A DNA stretch of 64,000 nucleotides, from contig NZ_JAPNLM010000011.1 in NCBI RefSeq assembly GCF_026627255.1, positions 62,001-126,000 of the forward strand. The letters run 5' to 3'. A program made the translations under genes and the position numbers. The notes beneath the pieces are model-generated. The model was given only the letters and a program-made list of their open reading frames with translations, was not told the origin of the DNA and ran no database searches. Position 1 is the first letter of the stretch. Every line of letters starts with the position of its first letter. Below are positions 1-8,599 of this stretch, piece after piece. The stretch comes from Streptomyces antarcticus. GTDB taxonomy: Bacteria > Actinomycetota > Actinomycetes > Streptomycetales > Streptomycetaceae.

Positions 1-477
1 GTGCTGCCTCGTGAACCGCTGCGGCACAATCGCGGGGTGATCGGCAACCGGATCACCCATCGCACTGCGGACGGCGTCCGCATACCCGGAACCTGGCGGC
101 AGGTCTTCAGCCACGACGCCGGCCATCACTTCCTCACCGACCTCGTCATCTACGCCGACGGGCTCATCGACTGCTTGGGCCTGTTCACCGTCGAGGAGTT
201 CGAAGAGAAGCTCCGGACCGGCCGGGTGGCCACCACCCTCCCGGACGGCGCTGATGCATCCGCGGACGGTCTGGCGGAGTGGAAGTTCAGCGACCCCCGA
301 AGCTGGATCACTCCTGACCTGCTCGTCGCCGAAGTCCGCGACACCATCGACCAACTGAACGGGCGGCCCGACTCGACCGGCCGCTGCCTCGCCGCCGTCG
401 ACGTCTTCCTCACCGATCGGACAGAGGAGAAGCGGACCGCGGCCCGCACCGCGTTCCTCGCCGTCCCGATCTCCTAG
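1..477 (+). CDS. Hypothetical protein, probably C-terminally truncated
   Basis: An open frame begins with GTG at the first base of the window, so the true start may lie upstream. The 158-residue product has no signal peptide or membrane segment and no motif I recognise. The last residues read AVPIS and then hit a TAG. The same frame continues past the stop with a plausible protein tail (RHFALGDTDNKAWP) before joining transposase sequence at about 514. The stop therefore probably cuts the original gene short, and the 3' end has been replaced by an ISL3 fragment. The function is unknown. Confidence 0.55.
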   Translation: MLPREPLRHNRGVIGNRITHRTADGVRIPGTWRQVFSHDAGHHFLTDLVIYADGLIDCLGLFTVEEFEEKLRTGRVATTLPDGADASADGLAEWKFSDPRSWITPDLLVAEVRDTIDQLNGRPDSTGRCLAAVDVFLTDRTEEKRTAARTAFLAVPIS

Positions 478-513
478 CGCCACTTCGCGCTGGGCGACAC
501 GGACAACAAGGCC

Positions 514-870
514 TGGCCCCGGACCTACGGCACGGTCCTCGTTGATGTCGAGTCCTCCGGACCGGTCGACGTGCTGCCGGATCGAGAGACCAGCACGGTC
601 GCCACCTGGCTCCGGGAGCACCCCGGCGCCGAGATCATCTGCCGAGATCGTCTGATGGCATTCACCAAGGCCGTCAGGCAGGCCGCACCGGACGCGCTGG
701 AGGTGGCAGATCGCTGGCACCTCCTCCAGAACCTCTCGACTGCGGTCGAGAAGACCTGCCGCCGGCACCGTGACTGCCTCCGGCGGCCAGCCGGACCAGA
801 GGCCAGCCCACCGTTGGCCGCACCGGATACTCCGCTTCTGCAGCGGATCCGACAACCAGGGGCCACTGGC
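514..870 (+). pseudogene. ISL3-family transposase fragment
   Basis: The translation in the same frame as the preceding gene reads TYGTVLVDVE, then DVLPDRETSTVATWLREHPG, IICRDR and ALEVADRWHLLQNLS. This is the core of the DDE domain of ISL3 transposases, with the first catalytic Asp in VDVE and a later Asp in CRDR. The N-terminal zinc finger/HTH and the C-terminus with the last Glu are missing. The fragment dissolves into unrelated proline-rich sequence after about 870. It is a dead relic, joined in frame to the end of the upstream hypothetical gene. Confidence 0.75.
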
Positions 871-918
871 GGGAGCCGATCAAGAGACCCACCTGCGCCT
901 CGGGCAGGACGTGCTTGA

Positions 919-1580
919 CGACTGAGACGATCGCGGCGTGCGCGAGCCGGTTGACGCCGAGCTGTTCCAGCGCCTTCGCACGGTCGCCGAGGTGCAGGCC
1001 CCGGGCCCGCCCAGGCCCTCGGTCAGCGGGCCCCAGGAACGCTTCGCGTCCACGCTGGCGGGTGGCGCCCACGGGTCGACGGCCTCCCGCACCGGTGCCC
1101 CCGCAGCAGGGGCGGGGGCGCCCCTGCTGCGGGGCGGAGCTGGAGGTCGGGGTGGTGGCCAGGGCGGGGGCGGGGACACAGGCGTCGGCCGGAGCCCGAG
1201 CGGGAGGCGGCCGCAGGAGCGGAGGCGGCGGTCGCCGCCAGGGTGGCCGGGGAGGGCGCGGCGATACCTCGGGGCCCCCGCGTACGGCTGGAGACCGATC
1301 CGCCGAAGATCCACCCCATACGGGAAGCTGCGGTCACCCTGTCGGGGGCGGCTCGCGCCGTCGCTCGTGAGCCGCACGTTCAGCACCCGGCAGATCCTGC
1401 CAAAGCCACACCATCTCGGCCCTTGAGGCCTCGGCCCCCGATCCATCTCGCCGACTCACGATGACCAGCGCAGATGCGGGAGACGGGCGGGCAGCTCATA
1501 AGCCCGCCTAGCGAGTCCCAACCGCATGGGCGAGCCTGTAAGTAGGCACACCGTTGCACTACGAACGAAGCGAGGCCGCC
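919..1580. other. No supported gene
   Basis: This is GC-rich sequence with long open frames in several phases but no recognisable domain, no good ribosome-binding site and no consistent protein signature. A minus-strand stretch at about 870-1002 has moderately protein-like composition, but I could not assign it. The sequence probably consists of decayed DNA between mobile-element scraps and the cupin gene. Confidence 0.5.
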
Positions 1581-1943
1581 ATGACAGCCACAACCCGGAA
1601 GGACACACCAGTCGCGATCGGGGGCGGAGGCGTCGAACTCCGTACGCGAGAGATCGGCGGAGAGCTGTCCGTGGCCTTCGTCCAGCTGCCCCAGGGCGCG
1701 GACCTGCGGCCGGCTATGAAGGGACTGACAGATGATCTCTGTCAGTGCCCTCACTGGGGGTACATGCTCAAAGGCCGGCTGAAGATGGTCACGAAGGACG
1801 GAGAGGCGGTCTACGAGGCGGGACAAGCGTTCTACTGGCCGCCCGGGCACGCCCCCGTGGCGCTTGAGGACTGCGAATACGTCGATTTCTCACCGACAGA
1901 TGACTTCACCGCAGTCATTGACCACATCGCGTCGCAGGGCTGA
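1581..1943 (+). CDS. Cupin-domain protein
   Basis: The 120-residue protein starts at ATG 1581, chosen because a purine-rich GAAGCGAGG lies just upstream; an in-frame ATG at 1554 would only add residues with no ribosome site. The sequence has the short single-domain cupin pattern: a central CPHWGYMLKGRLKM (cupin motif 1 region with His and Gly) and a later YEAGQAFYWPPGHAP (motif 2 region with His). It is soluble, with no signal peptide. Small cupins of this type bind a metal or small ligand, but the substrate cannot be deduced. It is an intact gene standing alone among pseudogenes. Confidence 0.75.
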   Translation: MTATTRKDTPVAIGGGGVELRTREIGGELSVAFVQLPQGADLRPAMKGLTDDLCQCPHWGYMLKGRLKMVTKDGEAVYEAGQAFYWPPGHAPVALEDCEYVDFSPTDDFTAVIDHIASQG

Positions 1944-1958
1944 GCCCTTCGGTTGGAG

Positions 1959-2575
1959 GTATCGCGGTGAGACGCGCCTGCCTCTGGAAGACTTGCCGGT
2001 ATGCGGGAGTCTCGAAGTTCGCCCCGTCGAAGGCCAGCAGGTCGCGGGCCGTCCGGAGCTGGTAGTAGACAGCCAAAGCGGCCTGCGGGTTGTCACCCCG
2101 CTGACCTGCCGTGACCAGAAGCGCCAACGGCTTCTGGCCCTGCTCGCACGCCAGATGAATCTTCGTGGTGAACCCGCCCCGGGACCGGCTCAGTCCGTGA
2201 TCCTCCGGCTCAGAGCCGACACCGCCGGGCGATTCCTCCTGCCTGGCGACGTCCCGGCGGGCACCGGCCGCGTGCTGGTGAGCCCGGCAGATCGTGGAGT
2301 CGACGTTGACCTCCCACGATCAGCCCGGACACATCGGCCCGTGCCTGCAACAACGTCAGCAGCCGGGCCCACACCCCCTGGCGCTGCCACCTTCGGAACA
2401 GTCCGTAAACGGTCTGCCAGGGCCCGTACTCGCACGGCAGGTCCCGCCACGGGACACCGGTCCGTACCCGCCACCGCACACCGTCCACCAGCATCCGCCG
2501 GGACGGCGACCCGCGAATCACACCAGCCGCAGGAAGCAACGACTCCAACACCGACCACTGCTCATCAGAGGGTGG
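1959..2575 (-). pseudogene. IS5-family transposase remnant, frameshifted
   Basis: Reading leftward from about 2575, the translation gives SDEQWSVLESLLP and RWRVRTGVPWRDLPCEYGPW, the N-terminal domain of IS5-group transposases. A frameshift near 2315 moves the match to another phase: VDSTICRAHQHAAGARR, with the first catalytic Asp, then RGGFTTKIHLACEQG and LLVTAGQRGD. After about 2120 the sequence (YYQLRTARDLLAFDGANFE) no longer resembles the transposase C-terminus, so the end has been replaced by other DNA. The element is inactive. Confidence 0.75.
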
Positions 2576-2670
2576 TTCGTGACTCTTTGAGTGATTCTGT
2601 CGTCGCCAGATGGTGTGGGGTGCGGGCGGAATCCGCTGGTCCGCAGCCGGTGGTCTGTTGGGGTGGCGGG

Positions 2671-2779
2671 GTGAGCGAACGCAAGCCGTACCCGCGTGAC
2701 TTATCGGATGAGCAGTGGGCTCTGATCGAGCCGGTGATCACCGCGTGGAAGGACCGGCACCGCTCGGTCAGCGGCCGCG
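2671..2779 (+). pseudogene. IS5-family transposase N-terminal fragment
   Basis: A GTG at 2671 opens VSERKPYPRDLSDEQWALI and continues EPVITAWKDRHRSVSGR, the typical start of a second IS5-group transposase distinct from the one on the other strand just to the left. After about 36 residues the match stops abruptly at about 2780, where minus-strand coding sequence of a mobilisation-type gene begins. This is a clean truncation junction rather than gradual decay. Confidence 0.65.
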
Positions 2780-3350
2780 ATGTCCGGCCGCGCCGGGGAG
2801 GCCAGGATCGCATCGCGCACAAGGCCCTCGGGCATCGTGGACTTCAAGAGGCCGGCCCACCGGCCGGTGCCCTCCGCCCGCATATGCGTGGTGTTCGCGG
2901 CGACGGCCTGGTGGCCTGTTGCGGTCGTCCGGCCCATCAGCGGCAGGAACACCCCGAGGTCGACACCGGCCTGCTGGAGGCCGACGAGCTGGCGGGCCAT
3001 CACCGGCCAGTCCGCCCCGGCCATCAGCTCGGCCCGGACGTCCTCGCCCAGGACGCCGCGCAGCTGGTTGGCCGACCAGCCCGGCGCCATCTCTCTCCGC
3101 GTCCTTGCCGAGCTCGGCCTTCCGGCCGGTGAGGCGTTCCTGGGTGGCGCGGTGGACGGCGTCGGTGATGGGCATCATCAGGCGGCAGGGCATCGCAGCC
3201 GTGTGCGCGGCTTCCCCGAGGGCGTCGGCGAACGGCTCGGGCTGGGGCGGGTACGTCATCGGCAGCAAGCTCGGCGGTTTTCGCCTGCGCGCGGAAGGCC
3301 TGTGCCCGGTGCCAGGCGGCGGCCTCCACCGCTTCCTGCCTGCGCCGCAA
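2780..3350 (-). pseudogene. Mobile-element transfer-type protein, frameshifted and truncated
   Basis: Read leftward from an ATG at 3350, the protein-like sequence passes through three phases: RRRQEAVEAAAWHRAQAFRA, then MPITDAVHRATQERLTGRKA, then GWSANQLRGVLGEDVRAELM, AGADWPVMARQLVGLQQAGV and TMPEGLVRDAILASPA. The pieces join into a helical protein that I recall, from memory only, from actinomycete integrative elements and plasmids. At least two frameshifts break it, and it is cut at about 2780 against a transposase fragment. It starts 9 nt after the stop of the upstream membrane-protein gene, suggesting a former operon. Confidence 0.55.
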
Positions 3351-3359
3351 GCCAGGGCC

Positions 3360-4010
3360 TCAGGCGGCGAACGGGTTGGTGTGGCCGGGCAACTGCTGCC
3401 CCGGGCGCAGGAACCGCTGGCCGCCCTGTTCGTCGCGCACCGCGAGGAACCCGGCGTCCGTCAGCCGCTGTGCGATCTTCCCGCGGCGGATCGCGCCCAC
3501 CTTGAACGCCACGGTGAAGAGCAGCGCGACCGCCCCGCCGGAGACGACAGCTTCGACCGGGGACCTGTCGATGAGCAGGAGGACGGTCAGGACCGCGCAG
3601 GCGAGGTAGCCCTTCATCTTCTGGCTCCGGTCGGCGACGTACTGGGCCATGACGTCGAAGGTGATGAGGTCCTTCAGCACGGCCACGGCACCGACCGCTT
3701 CGGGGAGCGGCTTCAGCGAGCCCTGCTCCAGCCCCGGCACCATCCCGCCGTTGCCCGCCTGCGGATGGGCGGTGATGGTGGCCGCCTCGCGGACGCGCGC
3801 GTCGGGCTGCGGGTCCCGGTACATCCGGACCTGGACGAGCGAGTTCTTGAATCCGGTCCTGTACGCCATGCCGTACGTGTAGCCGTACTGCTCCGCCACG
3901 TGCGCCAGGGCGGCCGCCTTCGGCGTGGAGCCCTGGGGGGCGATCTCGACGATGTCCTGCTGACGGGCGATCTGCTGGAGCATCCCCGCTATGTGACGTT
4001 CTACGGACAT
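3360..4010 (-). CDS. Membrane protein of probable mobile-element origin
   Basis: The 216-residue protein starts at ATG 4010 (MSVERHIAGML), preceded by GGGGAACAGG. An in-frame extension to 4130 lacks a ribosome site. The N-terminal 130 residues are soluble. Two hydrophobic segments follow (around CAVLTVLLLID and VVSGGAVALLFTVAF), then a basic cytoplasmic-type tail. I do not recognise a named family. The adjacent downstream pseudogene of transfer type suggests the pair came from an integrated plasmid or conjugative element. It appears intact, unlike its neighbours. Confidence 0.6.
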   Translation of the reverse strand: MSVERHIAGMLQQIARQQDIVEIAPQGSTPKAAALAHVAEQYGYTYGMAYRTGFKNSLVQVRMYRDPQPDARVREAATITAHPQAGNGGMVPGLEQGSLKPLPEAVGAVAVLKDLITFDVMAQYVADRSQKMKGYLACAVLTVLLLIDRSPVEAVVSGGAVALLFTVAFKVGAIRRGKIAQRLTDAGFLAVRDEQGGQRFLRPGQQLPGHTNPFAA

Positions 4011-4092
4011 CCTGTTCCCCGCCCCCTGGGGCCGACCAGCGCACAGCGTAGAGGGTGCACCGCCGATCGGGACACGCGCGGTCCCCCCGGCC

Positions 4093-4499
4093 ATGGACCG
4101 GGACATTTCGCGTCCGGCGGGGTCATACACAGGCAGCGAACCGACCGCTCAGGCCCGCCGCCTCGCCCGCCGTTTTCTGGCCGACGTCCAGGACTCACCG
4201 CCTGCCGGTCGGCGACCGCACCCTGGACGTCGTGGAGCTCGTGGTCAGCGAGCTCGTCACCAACACGCGCAAGTACGCTCCGGCCCGAGCCGCCTGAGCC
4301 TGGAAGTCCGTGAAGGTTGTGTGGAAGTGGCGGTGCGGGACAGCAACCCGAACCCGCCCGCGATCCTGCCCCCCGACCCCCTGCCCATCGGGCGGCAGGG
4401 GCTGGCGATCGTCGTGGCCGTCGCCCACACCTTCGCCGACCAGCGCGAACCCACCGGGAAACGCATCACACCGCCTCGATCACCCTCACCGACGGGTGA
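4093..4499 (+). pseudogene. Anti-sigma-factor-type ATP-binding protein, multiply frameshifted
   Basis: Pieces of an RsbW/SpoIIAB-like histidine-kinase-fold ATPase occur in successive phases: AQARRLARRFLADVQDS, then DVVELVVSELVTNTRKYAP (the N-box, with the conserved Glu and Asn), then LSLEVREGCVEVAVRDSNP (G1-like region), RQGLAIVVAVAHTF and finally TASITLTDG with a stop at 4499. Three or more frameshifts separate them, so no intact product can be made. Streptomyces carries many such proteins, which bind STAS antagonists; a STAS gene lies about 440 bp to the right on the other strand. Confidence 0.75.
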
Positions 4500-4934
4500 A
4501 GGGCGCGGGACGAGCATGCTGACAGGACCATCCCCGGAGCGGAGACCGGGCCCACCCGTGCCTGCATCGATACGGGACGGGCATCCGACCGGACGAGCTG
4601 CGGGTCCCCGTGCCCGGGGCGGCCCTGACGTCTGACCCGGGCACCACCGCGCGCGGGTTCTTCACCGTCAGGCCCGGCGGTGGAGGACCCGCGGTGGGTG
4701 AAGCAGTCAGGCATCAGGACCCGGGACCCGTCCCCAGAGCTCGGGGCGGGCGGGCGGGCCCCCGGGACGGTGTTGGCTCCCAACCTCTCCAACGAACCGC
4801 TCCCGCCCACGGGCACGCACACGCCGGCCGACCCCTACGACTGGCCCGGCCGCCCTGCGGACTGCGCCACCCCGGCCCGGGCGGCCGCGCGGCGGCGGGG
4901 CGGCGGGGCGGCCGCGGGGCGGGGGAAGCTGGGG

Positions 4935-5282
4935 TTAGGGGGCGGTGGGGGTGATGTCGAAGGTCTTGTCGGCGCCGGTGACGGCCAGCAGGCGGGCGAC
5001 CTGGGTGCAGGGCGCGGCCAGGCTCAGGCCGCGGCCGGATTCGCGGGCCACGAGCATGGCGCGGATGAGGACGTTCAGCCCGGAGGAGTCGCAGAAGTCG
5101 ACACCGCTGAGGTCCACGACGACATCGGCCGGCCCGCCCTGGTAAGCCAGGGCACCCAGGAGTGCCGTGCGCAGTGCGGGCGCTTGGTCGACGTCGAGTT
5201 CGCCGGCCGGGCGGACCACGATCACCCCGTCGCGTATCTCGGTCTCCACTGGTTGCGGCTCGATGGTCGCATCCGTTGCCAT
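4935..5282 (-). CDS. STAS-domain anti-sigma factor antagonist
   Basis: The 115-residue protein starts at ATG 5282 behind a strong GAGGAGG. It is a single STAS domain of the SpoIIAA/RsbV/BldG type: GELDVDQAPALRTALLGAL, then VVVDLSGVDFCDSSGLNVLI, in which the first Ser of DSSGL is the position phosphorylated in the family. When unphosphorylated, such proteins bind an anti-sigma kinase and free its sigma factor. A decayed gene for a partner-type ATPase lies at 4093-4499. No sigma gene is adjacent, so its target is unknown. It is intact and of normal length. Confidence 0.88.
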   Translation of the reverse strand: MATDATIEPQPVETEIRDGVIVVRPAGELDVDQAPALRTALLGALAYQGGPADVVVDLSGVDFCDSSGLNVLIRAMLVARESGRGLSLAAPCTQVARLLAVTGADKTFDITPTAP

Positions 5283-6182
5283 GGTCGGCCTCCTCTATGT
5301 CGACAGGTTCTGGTGACCGTACTTGAGGATCTTCCTTGGCGGCCATGTCCGGGGTTCGCCGGCTGTTGCGGCTCTCCTGCCGGATCGGCTCCCCACCCGT
5401 ACGGGGGTGACGCGGACCCGGGCCGCGTCCGATGGCGCTGCCATCACGAAGAGGCGGGCAGGACCTCTCCTCTCCCCTGGCCTGGCCTGGCCTGGCCTGC
5501 GACAGTTCCGTGCAGCGGCGGCCTCCGCCCGGGTACTACTCCGGCCCTGGTGAAGCGGTTGTTCCGGATTGCTCGCATCAGGAGGCGGGTACGGTCCCGC
5601 TGCTGGCGTGCCGCGCCCGCGGGCAGCCGTCACCGGGGCCTGCGTACGTACGCCAGGCCGTGCTGGACCACCCCCGCGGCAGCCTCGGCCCGGCCCCTCA
5701 CCCGGGACGGCCGCGGCAGCTCCACGAACCCCCCGCCGACCACCGGGGGCACGCGCTCAGTCACCCGGACATCCCCGCCGTGCCTCGGCCTGCGCCAAGG
5801 CCCCGGCCTCGGTTGGCTCCGCCCGGCCGACACACCGGGTGCCGGTCTACGGGTGCACGAGTTGCGCTGCGATCAGGGCCAGCGGCTGGAGCGCGTTGAG
5901 GAGCTGAAGGAGCTCTTCGATTCCGTTCAAGGCAGGGGTGTCCTTTCGGCAGGAGTGGGCTGCTGCGCGCCGGCTGATCTTCTACCGGCATACGGCAGAG
6001 GGTGTTGACCCCTGCCAGTGGTGGAGGATCTTCCGGAGAGCTTTCCGCCCAGTCCGATCACCTGTGGTGCACGCCTTGGGATCACGTGCCCGGCACCAAC
6101 GGCTGTGCGGGCAGACCTGCGGACGGGCCGGGTGAGGCTGACGCCGCCGGCTCCCACGGTGATCACCTCATGGCAGGAGTGA
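5283..6182. other. No supported gene
   Basis: About 900 bp are GC-rich, with open frames on both strands that have arginine/proline-rich translations typical of out-of-frame reading. I see no domain motif and no convincing ribosome site. A short direct repetition of GGCCT occurs near 5480-5500. The left part presumably holds the promoter of the STAS gene starting at 5282. Confidence 0.5.
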
Positions 6183-6389
6183 GTGCTGATCGTCTCAGGC
6201 ATTCTCGCCCTGCACCGCTACGCCCGGATGCGCCCCGTCGTGATCACGGTAGAGGTTTTGGTCGTATGGAGTGGGCTGGTCACCCTCTTCTCCGGCGGCG
6301 GCCTGACATCAGCGCCTGGAATTGCGTTGGCTGTAGCGGTCATTGCGGCTTTCGCCTCGGCGGACGGCCGCGCCTGGTTCGACCGCTGA
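6183..6389 (+). CDS. Small two-helix membrane protein
   Basis: A GTG at 6183 directly follows a TGA in the same frame, which limits the start, and GGAG lies a few bases upstream. The 68-residue product has two hydrophobic stretches (around VVITVEVLVVWSGLVTLF and GIALAVAVIAAFASA) and ends ADGRAWFDR. Third positions are mostly G or C, supporting real coding. Small conserved membrane proteins like this are common in Streptomyces; the role is unknown. Confidence 0.6.
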   Translation: MLIVSGILALHRYARMRPVVITVEVLVVWSGLVTLFSGGGLTSAPGIALAVAVIAAFASADGRAWFDR

Positions 6390-6546
6390 ACCACTGCCGC
6401 CGTGTCCTGCGGCCGAGTCGCGGAATTCGGTGTACGTGCTGCTGCCCCCGCGTCCAGCTGTGAAGGCCGCAGGCGGGCCGCTCCGGCCTCCCGGCGGGGC
6501 GGGCAGAGAGGGCCCCCGCCCCGCCGAGATGCCGGGCCGATCAGGG

Positions 6547-6657
6547 TCAGACGCAGATGCTGCCCGCGCAGATACCGACGTTGACCGGCAGGACGGTGAT
6601 GCCGAACTTCGTCAGGTACGTGGAGATCGCGGCGGTCGCCAGCGGCTTCTGTACCAT
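6547..6657 (-). CDS. 36-residue hydrophobic CxxxxC-type peptide
   Basis: An ATG at 6657 opens 36 codons ending at a TGA at 6547-6549. It begins MVQKPLATAAISTYLTKFG and ends NVGICAGSICV, with two cysteines near the C-terminus. Nearly every third base is G or C, the Streptomyces coding signature, which makes chance unlikely. It starts about 22 nt after the stop of the ADP-ribosyltransferase gene on the same strand, so the two are probably co-transcribed. GGGCGGG precedes the ATG at short spacing. I do not recognise a family; a small membrane-active peptide or a modified-peptide precursor is possible. No modification enzyme is adjacent. Confidence 0.55.
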   Translation of the reverse strand: MVQKPLATAAISTYLTKFGITVLPVNVGICAGSICV

Positions 6658-6679
6658 CCCGCCCGGTGTGGTGCGGGTG

Positions 6680-7402
6680 TCAGCGGGTGGCTGTGGTGAG
6701 GGCAGGCTCCGTCTCGTAGGGGGCGAAGCCGGTGTTGTTCTTGCAGCCGAGTTCTTCGAAGGTGTTCACCTTGGTTTCCGGGTCGGTGTAGGTCAGCCGG
6801 AATTTGCAGGCGCCCTTGATGTAGCGGCCCTTGACTCCGCCGGGGAAGTCGATCTCCTTGTTCCACAGGTACGGCGAGCTGTAGTCGTTGAGGCGGGCGG
6901 TGGCGTTCACGTCGATGCCGCCGGGCGCGTAGATCTCGTAGACCCAGCCGGTCTTGGCGCTGCCGTAGGTGGCGAACTTCTGGGCGACCCACTTCTCGCA
7001 GCTGGTGCTGAGGTGCGCGCTGTTCTGGCCGCCACCCTTGACGATGTACTCGGCGAGCGGCGTCATCTGGTCGCCACGAGGTGTGAAGCCGGTCTGGAAG
7101 ATCTCCTCGACGGTTTCCCGGGTGTCGCCGCGCCACAGGGTGTTGACGTCCGTACGCCACTGCCAGCGCTCGGACGTGGCGGCTGAGGCGACGGGGCGGG
7201 CGATCGAGGTGTTGGTCGTCGTGCGCCACCAGTCCCAGGCCCGGTACTCGACGGTCGGGCCGCACGGTGTGGTGAGGTCGTCCACCGCGGTGGCTCGTAC
7301 TGTGGCGGCGGCGGGGGCCGGGGAGACGGCCGCGGCCGGGGAGACGGCGGCGGCGGAGATGAGGGAGGCGGCGGCGAGCACTCGCAGAGCGGCCTGCAGC
7401 AT
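6680..7402 (-). CDS. Secreted Scabin/pertussis-like mono-ADP-ribosyltransferase
   Basis: The 240-residue protein has a Sec signal peptide (about residues 1-25) followed by an Ala-rich stretch. The catalytic domain shows the R-S-E signature of cholera/pertussis-type enzymes: Arg91 in LWRGDTR, the Ser-Thr-Ser at 132-134 in HLSTSC, and Glu183 in WNKEIDFPGG. EIFQTGFTPRGDQM and FPGGVKGRYIKGA match the pattern of Streptomyces Scabin and ScARP, which modify guanine. The residue two before the catalytic Glu is Asn181, where those enzymes carry Gln and protein-targeting relatives carry Gln or Glu. The enzyme would act outside the producing cell; the target is unknown. The 36-residue peptide gene follows on the same strand. 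Confidence 0.8.
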   Translation of the reverse strand: MLQAALRVLAAASLISAAAVSPAAAVSPAPAAATVRATAVDDLTTPCGPTVEYRAWDWWRTTTNTSIARPVASAATSERWQWRTDVNTLWRGDTRETVEEIFQTGFTPRGDQMTPLAEYIVKGGGQNSAHLSTSCEKWVAQKFATYGSAKTGWVYEIYAPGGIDVNATARLNDYSSPYLWNKEIDFPGGVKGRYIKGACKFRLTYTDPETKVNTFEELGCKNNTGFAPYETEPALTTATR

Positions 7403-8003
7403 GGTGAGGACCCATCAGTCGATCAACGTGACGGGCCTCTTTATAGGGGTGGCTGCCGGGTCCTTCCGGGCGTGGTGCGCCGGGTCCACCCGCACGGGTG
7501 GATCAGTCGTACCGGGGAAAGGTTCCTCCGCCGCGGTACGACGATCTCTTGTGTGTGTTCCGCGGACTCCGGCGTCGTGATCGCCGTGTGGCCGGCCCGC
7601 CGCGTTCGGGGCCAAGGGCGGTGAGCCGGCCGCGGCAGAGACATCATGAACGCCAGCGGATCCCGACGCAGGGCCAAGCCGTGGCCGAGCAGGGGCAAGG
7701 GCAAGGGCAAGGCGCCGGGCGCTCGAGGGACTGTACGGTCCCTGCCCATCGTCGCTCCTACGAAGAGAAAGGGCTGGAGCGGTCGGCGAAGTCCCTGATC
7801 GTGCCGACGCGAGTGGTGGTCTCAGCGTTCCAACTGGATCCGGCGGGCGCTGTAGGCGATCCGGCCGCACTGACCTGGGCCTTTGGCCGATTCGGTCTTG
7901 GCGGCCGCCCCCGGCCGCCCCCTGAGGCAGCATCTGCGGGCCTTCCCGATGGTCACTTGTCGAAGTCGGCCCGGGAAACCTCACCGGAGCGCCGCCGGAG
8001 CGC
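7403..8003. other. No supported gene; upstream region of the ADP-ribosyltransferase
   Basis: About 600 bp contain no recognisable coding signature on either strand. The left end should hold the promoter of the ADP-ribosyltransferase gene (start 7402, minus strand). Around 7690-7715 GGGCAA is repeated three times in tandem. Nothing else stands out. Confidence 0.5.
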
Positions 8004-8290
8004 TCACGCCCCGAGGACGTTTTCGAAGTAGCCGATCGAACTCGGCACCACCGTGGGGGGCAGGCCGGGGTCCAGGCAGGTCGTGATGAGGTGGGCGACT
8101 TGGGTGTCGGTCAGGGCGGCGTGGAGGGAGAGCCGAATGAGGGACCGGGTCCGTGGGGTGGCGGGAGGGCAGAAGACGGAGCCGAAGACGCCTCGCTGTT
8201 CGAGCGTGTCCCGCAGCGCCATGGTGTGCCTCTCATCCTCTGCCGTCAGGGCCAGGATGTGGCTTGCGGAGCCGTGGAGGTTCAGAAGCC
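8004..8290 (-). pseudogene. C-terminal fragment of a BioF-like (class II aminotransferase fold) enzyme
   Basis: Read leftward, the sequence gives LHGSASHILALTAEDERHTM, then ALRDTLEQRGVFGSVFCPPA and TPRTRSLIRLSLHAALTDTQ before the stop at 8004. This is the C-terminal domain of PLP-dependent alpha-oxoamine synthases such as 8-amino-7-oxononanoate synthase. The PLP-binding lysine and the whole large domain are absent, and the match ends at about 8290. An internal ATG at 8222 could in principle give 72 residues, but that would not be a working enzyme. Confidence 0.7.
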
Positions 8291-8338
8291 CCGGCCGCCA
8301 GCGCGGTCCTGCTGGCGGCCGGCGGAGCCACGTAGCTG

Positions 8339-8597
8339 TCAGCTGACGTCAGACCTGGTGCGAGCCACCGGATTGTCGGCGTTCTCGGGCCAGTCGCAGA
8401 CCGCCAGGACCGGGTTGAAGTGAAGCGGGTCCGGACACTTCTTCATGTACGCCACCCCCCACGCGCAGTGGAAGAAGATGGTCGGGTCGTTCGGGTCCGG
8501 CAGGAGGGCGCCGTGCGCTTCGCAGGGCGACCCGTCGGCAAGATCAGCCGCCGGGCTGACTGAGACGGTCTGCGCTGACGCGGCGTATGCGGGAAGG
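8339..8597 (-). pseudogene. Secreted CBM14 (peritrophin-type chitin-binding) protein lacking its start
   Basis: Reading leftward to the stop at 8339, the translation shows a signal-peptide end (CLPAYAASAQ), then SPCEAHGALLPDPNDPTIF, FHCAWGVAYMKKCPDPLHFN and PVLAVCDWPEN. The six cysteines, the DPNDP and the HFNP..VCDWP pattern are those of CBM14 domains. The frame loses all sense upstream of about 8597, where an oppositely oriented SDR gene, also without its start, begins. The start codon and most of the signal peptide are gone, so the gene is 5'-truncated. Confidence 0.72.
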
Positions 8598-8599
8598 CA

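Noticed and set aside
880..1446. Long minus-strand open frame in the first kilobases
   Set aside because: Translation is arginine/proline-rich with no domain; typical shadow frame of GC-rich DNA. A short protein-like stretch near 870-1002 could not be assigned.
6547..6657. Lanthipeptide or linaridin precursor
   Set aside because: The Cys-containing end is suggestive, but no cyclase, dehydratase, decarboxylase or transporter gene is adjacent, so only an unassigned peptide is claimed.
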